From NCBI RefSeq assembly GCF_018129985.1, contig NZ_JAFCKT010000021.1, positions 1-62,517 on the forward strand: a stretch of DNA of 62,517 nucleotides. The letters run 5' to 3'. The translations under genes and the position numbers were made by a program. A model generated the notes under the pieces. That model was not told the DNA's origin. It worked only from the letters and a program-made list of their open reading frames with translations, and ran no database searches. Shown here piece by piece: positions 61,223-62,517 of this stretch (position 1 is the stretch's first letter; each line of letters begins with the position of its first letter). The DNA comes from Bradyrhizobium sp. SZCCT0148 (lineage in GTDB: Bacteria > Pseudomonadota > Alphaproteobacteria > Rhizobiales > Xanthobacteraceae).

Positions 61223-62439
61223 CGTTGCTCCGAAAGGTGCGGGCTGCGCAGCAATTCGTCGATCACGCCGGCATAGGCATTCATCGCCGTCGTCCGGTCG
61301 AAGCGCGCGGCCGTCTTCACCGCGCGCGTCGCAATCGCTTCGTCGTCGGAACGAGACGCGGTGCGGATCGCCGCGGCGAGCTGGTCCGGGCGGCCCGGCG
61401 TCACGACCCAGCCAAGCCCGTTCTCCACCACCGTCAGGGCCGCCTCGGCCTCCGGCTCGGAGACCAGCAGCACGGGCCGGCCGACTGCCAGAAGATTGTA
61501 GAACCGGCTCGGCACCGATACCCCCGCAACGTCCTTCCGGTACGGAATGATCCAGAGATTGGCCGCGGCCAGGAACGTCTCGAGCTCGGTATCCGCAACG
61601 CGCGCGACAAAAGAGACATTGGAGAGGTTTGCTTCCGCCTGCAACTGCTTCAGTCGCTCGAAGCCGATGCCCCAACCGGACAGCAGGAAGTGAATGTCGG
61701 CCTCGTCCTTGAGAAGCCGCGCTGCCTCGAACACGATCTCCGGATCGTGGGTGAAACCGAGATTACCCGACAGGCCGACGATGAAGCGCGCGGAAAGCGA
61801 CTTGCGGAACGGGTTGTCCGAATTGACCGGCCGCGGCGCGGGCACGAGCGTCGCCCAGTTCGGGATGAATCGGATCTTGTTCCGCGTCATCCCGGCATAG
61901 CTCAGCAACGGCCGCTCCGCGTCGCGTCCGATGGTGATGACGGCATTGAGCGCGCGGAACATCAGGCTGTTGGCGGCGCGCATCGTCCGCGTCACGAGGG
62001 AGCCCGGCTTCAGCAGGCCCGCCATCACCAGCACATCGGGAAAGAGATCGTGCATGATCAGCGCCGAGCGCGCGCCCTTGAACCTGGCTGCCGCCGCCAC
62101 CGCGTAAGGCAGCATGAACGGAGCGGTGACCGTGAGCACGACGTCCCCTGCCTTGAGCTCCCCCATCAACGCGACGAACGTCCGCGCCGCGAACAGCAGT
62201 TCCGAGAGTCCGCGCCGCACCAGTGCCGCCTTGCCCGCCATGCGGTTCTTGATGGCGACCACGCGCGGCTTGCGCGGGCCGGTCTGCGAGGCCGGCAACG
62301 CGCCCGGCCAGCCCGAGAGCACGACGACCTCGTGCTCGGCGGCGAGACGGCAGGCGATATCGGCTATGATCGCCGCCGTCGTGCTGGTATCCGGCGGATA
62401 GTGCTGGCTCGCGACGACGATCTTGCCTCGAGGCTGCAT
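61219..62439 (-). CDS. WbuB-like glycosyltransferase (GT4)
   Basis: Protein of 406 residues with the GT4 double Rossmann form. The acceptor side opens KIVVASQHYPPDTSTTAA; the donor side has LSGNLGFTHDPEIVFEAARLL near 223 and the E-x7-E-like stretch around IIPYRKDVAGVSVPSRFYN near 313. This style fits WbuB/WbjE, which add L-FucNAc in O-antigens. With a WecA-like transferase and an SDR enzyme nearby, a FucNAc-type repeat unit is possible but unproven. It begins 2 nt after the preceding gene's stop codon. Confidence 0.85.
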   Translation of the reverse strand: MQPRGKIVVASQHYPPDTSTTAAIIADIACRLAAEHEVVVLSGWPGALPASQTGPRKPRVVAIKNRMAGKAALVRRGLSELLFAARTFVALMGELKAGDVVLTVTAPFMLPYAVAAAARFKGARSALIMHDLFPDVLVMAGLLKPGSLVTRTMRAANSLMFRALNAVITIGRDAERPLLSYAGMTRNKIRFIPNWATLVPAPRPVNSDNPFRKSLSARFIVGLSGNLGFTHDPEIVFEAARLLKDEADIHFLLSGWGIGFERLKQLQAEANLSNVSFVARVADTELETFLAAANLWIIPYRKDVAGVSVPSRFYNLLAVGRPVLLVSEPEAEAALTVVENGLGWVVTPGRPDQLAAAIRTASRSDDEAIATRAVKTAARFDRTTAMNAYAGVIDELLRSPHLSEQR

Positions 62440-62441
62440 GG

Positions 62442-62517
62442 TCAGGCCGCGGTCGACCCGAATTCGGGCACCGCATCCTTCAGGATGGTCCTGATGGTGG
62501 CGCGATCGTCGCGCGCG
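62442..62517 (-). CDS. C-terminal end of a cut-off gene (polysaccharide cluster)
   Basis: The gene enters from the right edge; only the last 24 residues are visible, ending TILKDAVPEFGSTAA. A closing VPEF/VPEY element recalls C-termini of nucleotide-sugar epimerase/dehydratases of CapD/WbpM type, but too little is present to assign it. It would be the gene before the WbuB-like transferase in the same transcript, with 2 nt between. Confidence 0.55.
   Translation of the reverse strand, partial: ARDDRATIRTILKDAVPEFGSTAA

Noticed and set aside
1..62517. tRNA, rRNA, prophage, integrase or toxin-antitoxin genes
   Set aside because: None was recognised on either strand, though an unaided reading could miss a tRNA.

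Overview
The window reads as chromosome of a high-GC alphaproteobacterium of the Bradyrhizobium type (Hyphomicrobiales). The evidence is the gene set: a giant Growth-Pole-Ring-like protein, fused-STAS MlaE, DUF1127 proteins, non-phosphorylative aldarate catabolism and LpsL-type surface sugar genes. Several dispersed palindromic repeats also resemble those common in Bradyrhizobium. No rRNA, tRNA, CRISPR array, transposase or integrase was recognised. Genes lie on both strands with short gaps, and almost all look ordinary chromosomal.

Layout. 0-11.9 kb: repeat sequence, a DUF1127 protein, a MocR-type regulator with its own promoter and operator, a YdcF-like protein, two small membrane proteins, an MHYT-PAS-GGDEF-EAL cyclic-di-GMP enzyme, a broken MFS transporter, a YciE-type stress protein behind an EcfG-type promoter, a YbhN-like membrane protein and a secreted SGNH hydrolase, then a hairpin-rich stretch that may be a small RNA. 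12-18.5 kb: a LysR regulator and four genes (kdgD, gudD, an aldehyde dehydrogenase, garD) that together convert glucarate and galactarate to 2-oxoglutarate. 18.7-23 kb: small exported proteins, a ferredoxin-NADP reductase, a thioesterase, an adrenodoxin-type ferredoxin and an Hpt protein. 23.4-29.2 kb: a 1925-residue coiled-coil protein built from 22- and 44-residue tandem repeats, with CtrA-like sites in front of it. 29.5-32.3 kb: mlaEFD lipid transport. 32.4-39.8 kb: a dipeptide epimerase, an MFS carrier, several small proteins and a secreted caspase-like protein.

39.9-53 kb: a threonine dehydratase-like enzyme; a two-gene unit (metallophosphoesterase plus glycosyltransferase) preceded by an almost perfect PHO box, which points to phosphate-starvation lipid remodelling (PlcP-Agt type); thiD; a stand-alone RAM domain; two cytochromes c; a CHRD protein; a Cys/Met-metabolism PLP enzyme; an orphan form II CoxL-like subunit; DUF2934 and DUF1127 proteins; a 25-residue candidate gene with its own terminator; and murJ. 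53.3-62.5 kb: surface polysaccharide genes (aminotransferase, sugar dehydrogenase, manC, lpsL-like epimerase, a WecA-like initiating transferase, another epimerase, a glycosyltransferase and a cut-off gene at the right edge).

The strongest leads for new biology are the PHO box-driven lipid unit, the giant repeat protein with CtrA-like sites, the multi-hairpin RNA candidate at 11.8 kb, the EcfG promoter of the YciE gene and the 25-residue ORF. All functions are inferred from sequence reading alone; no database search was run.
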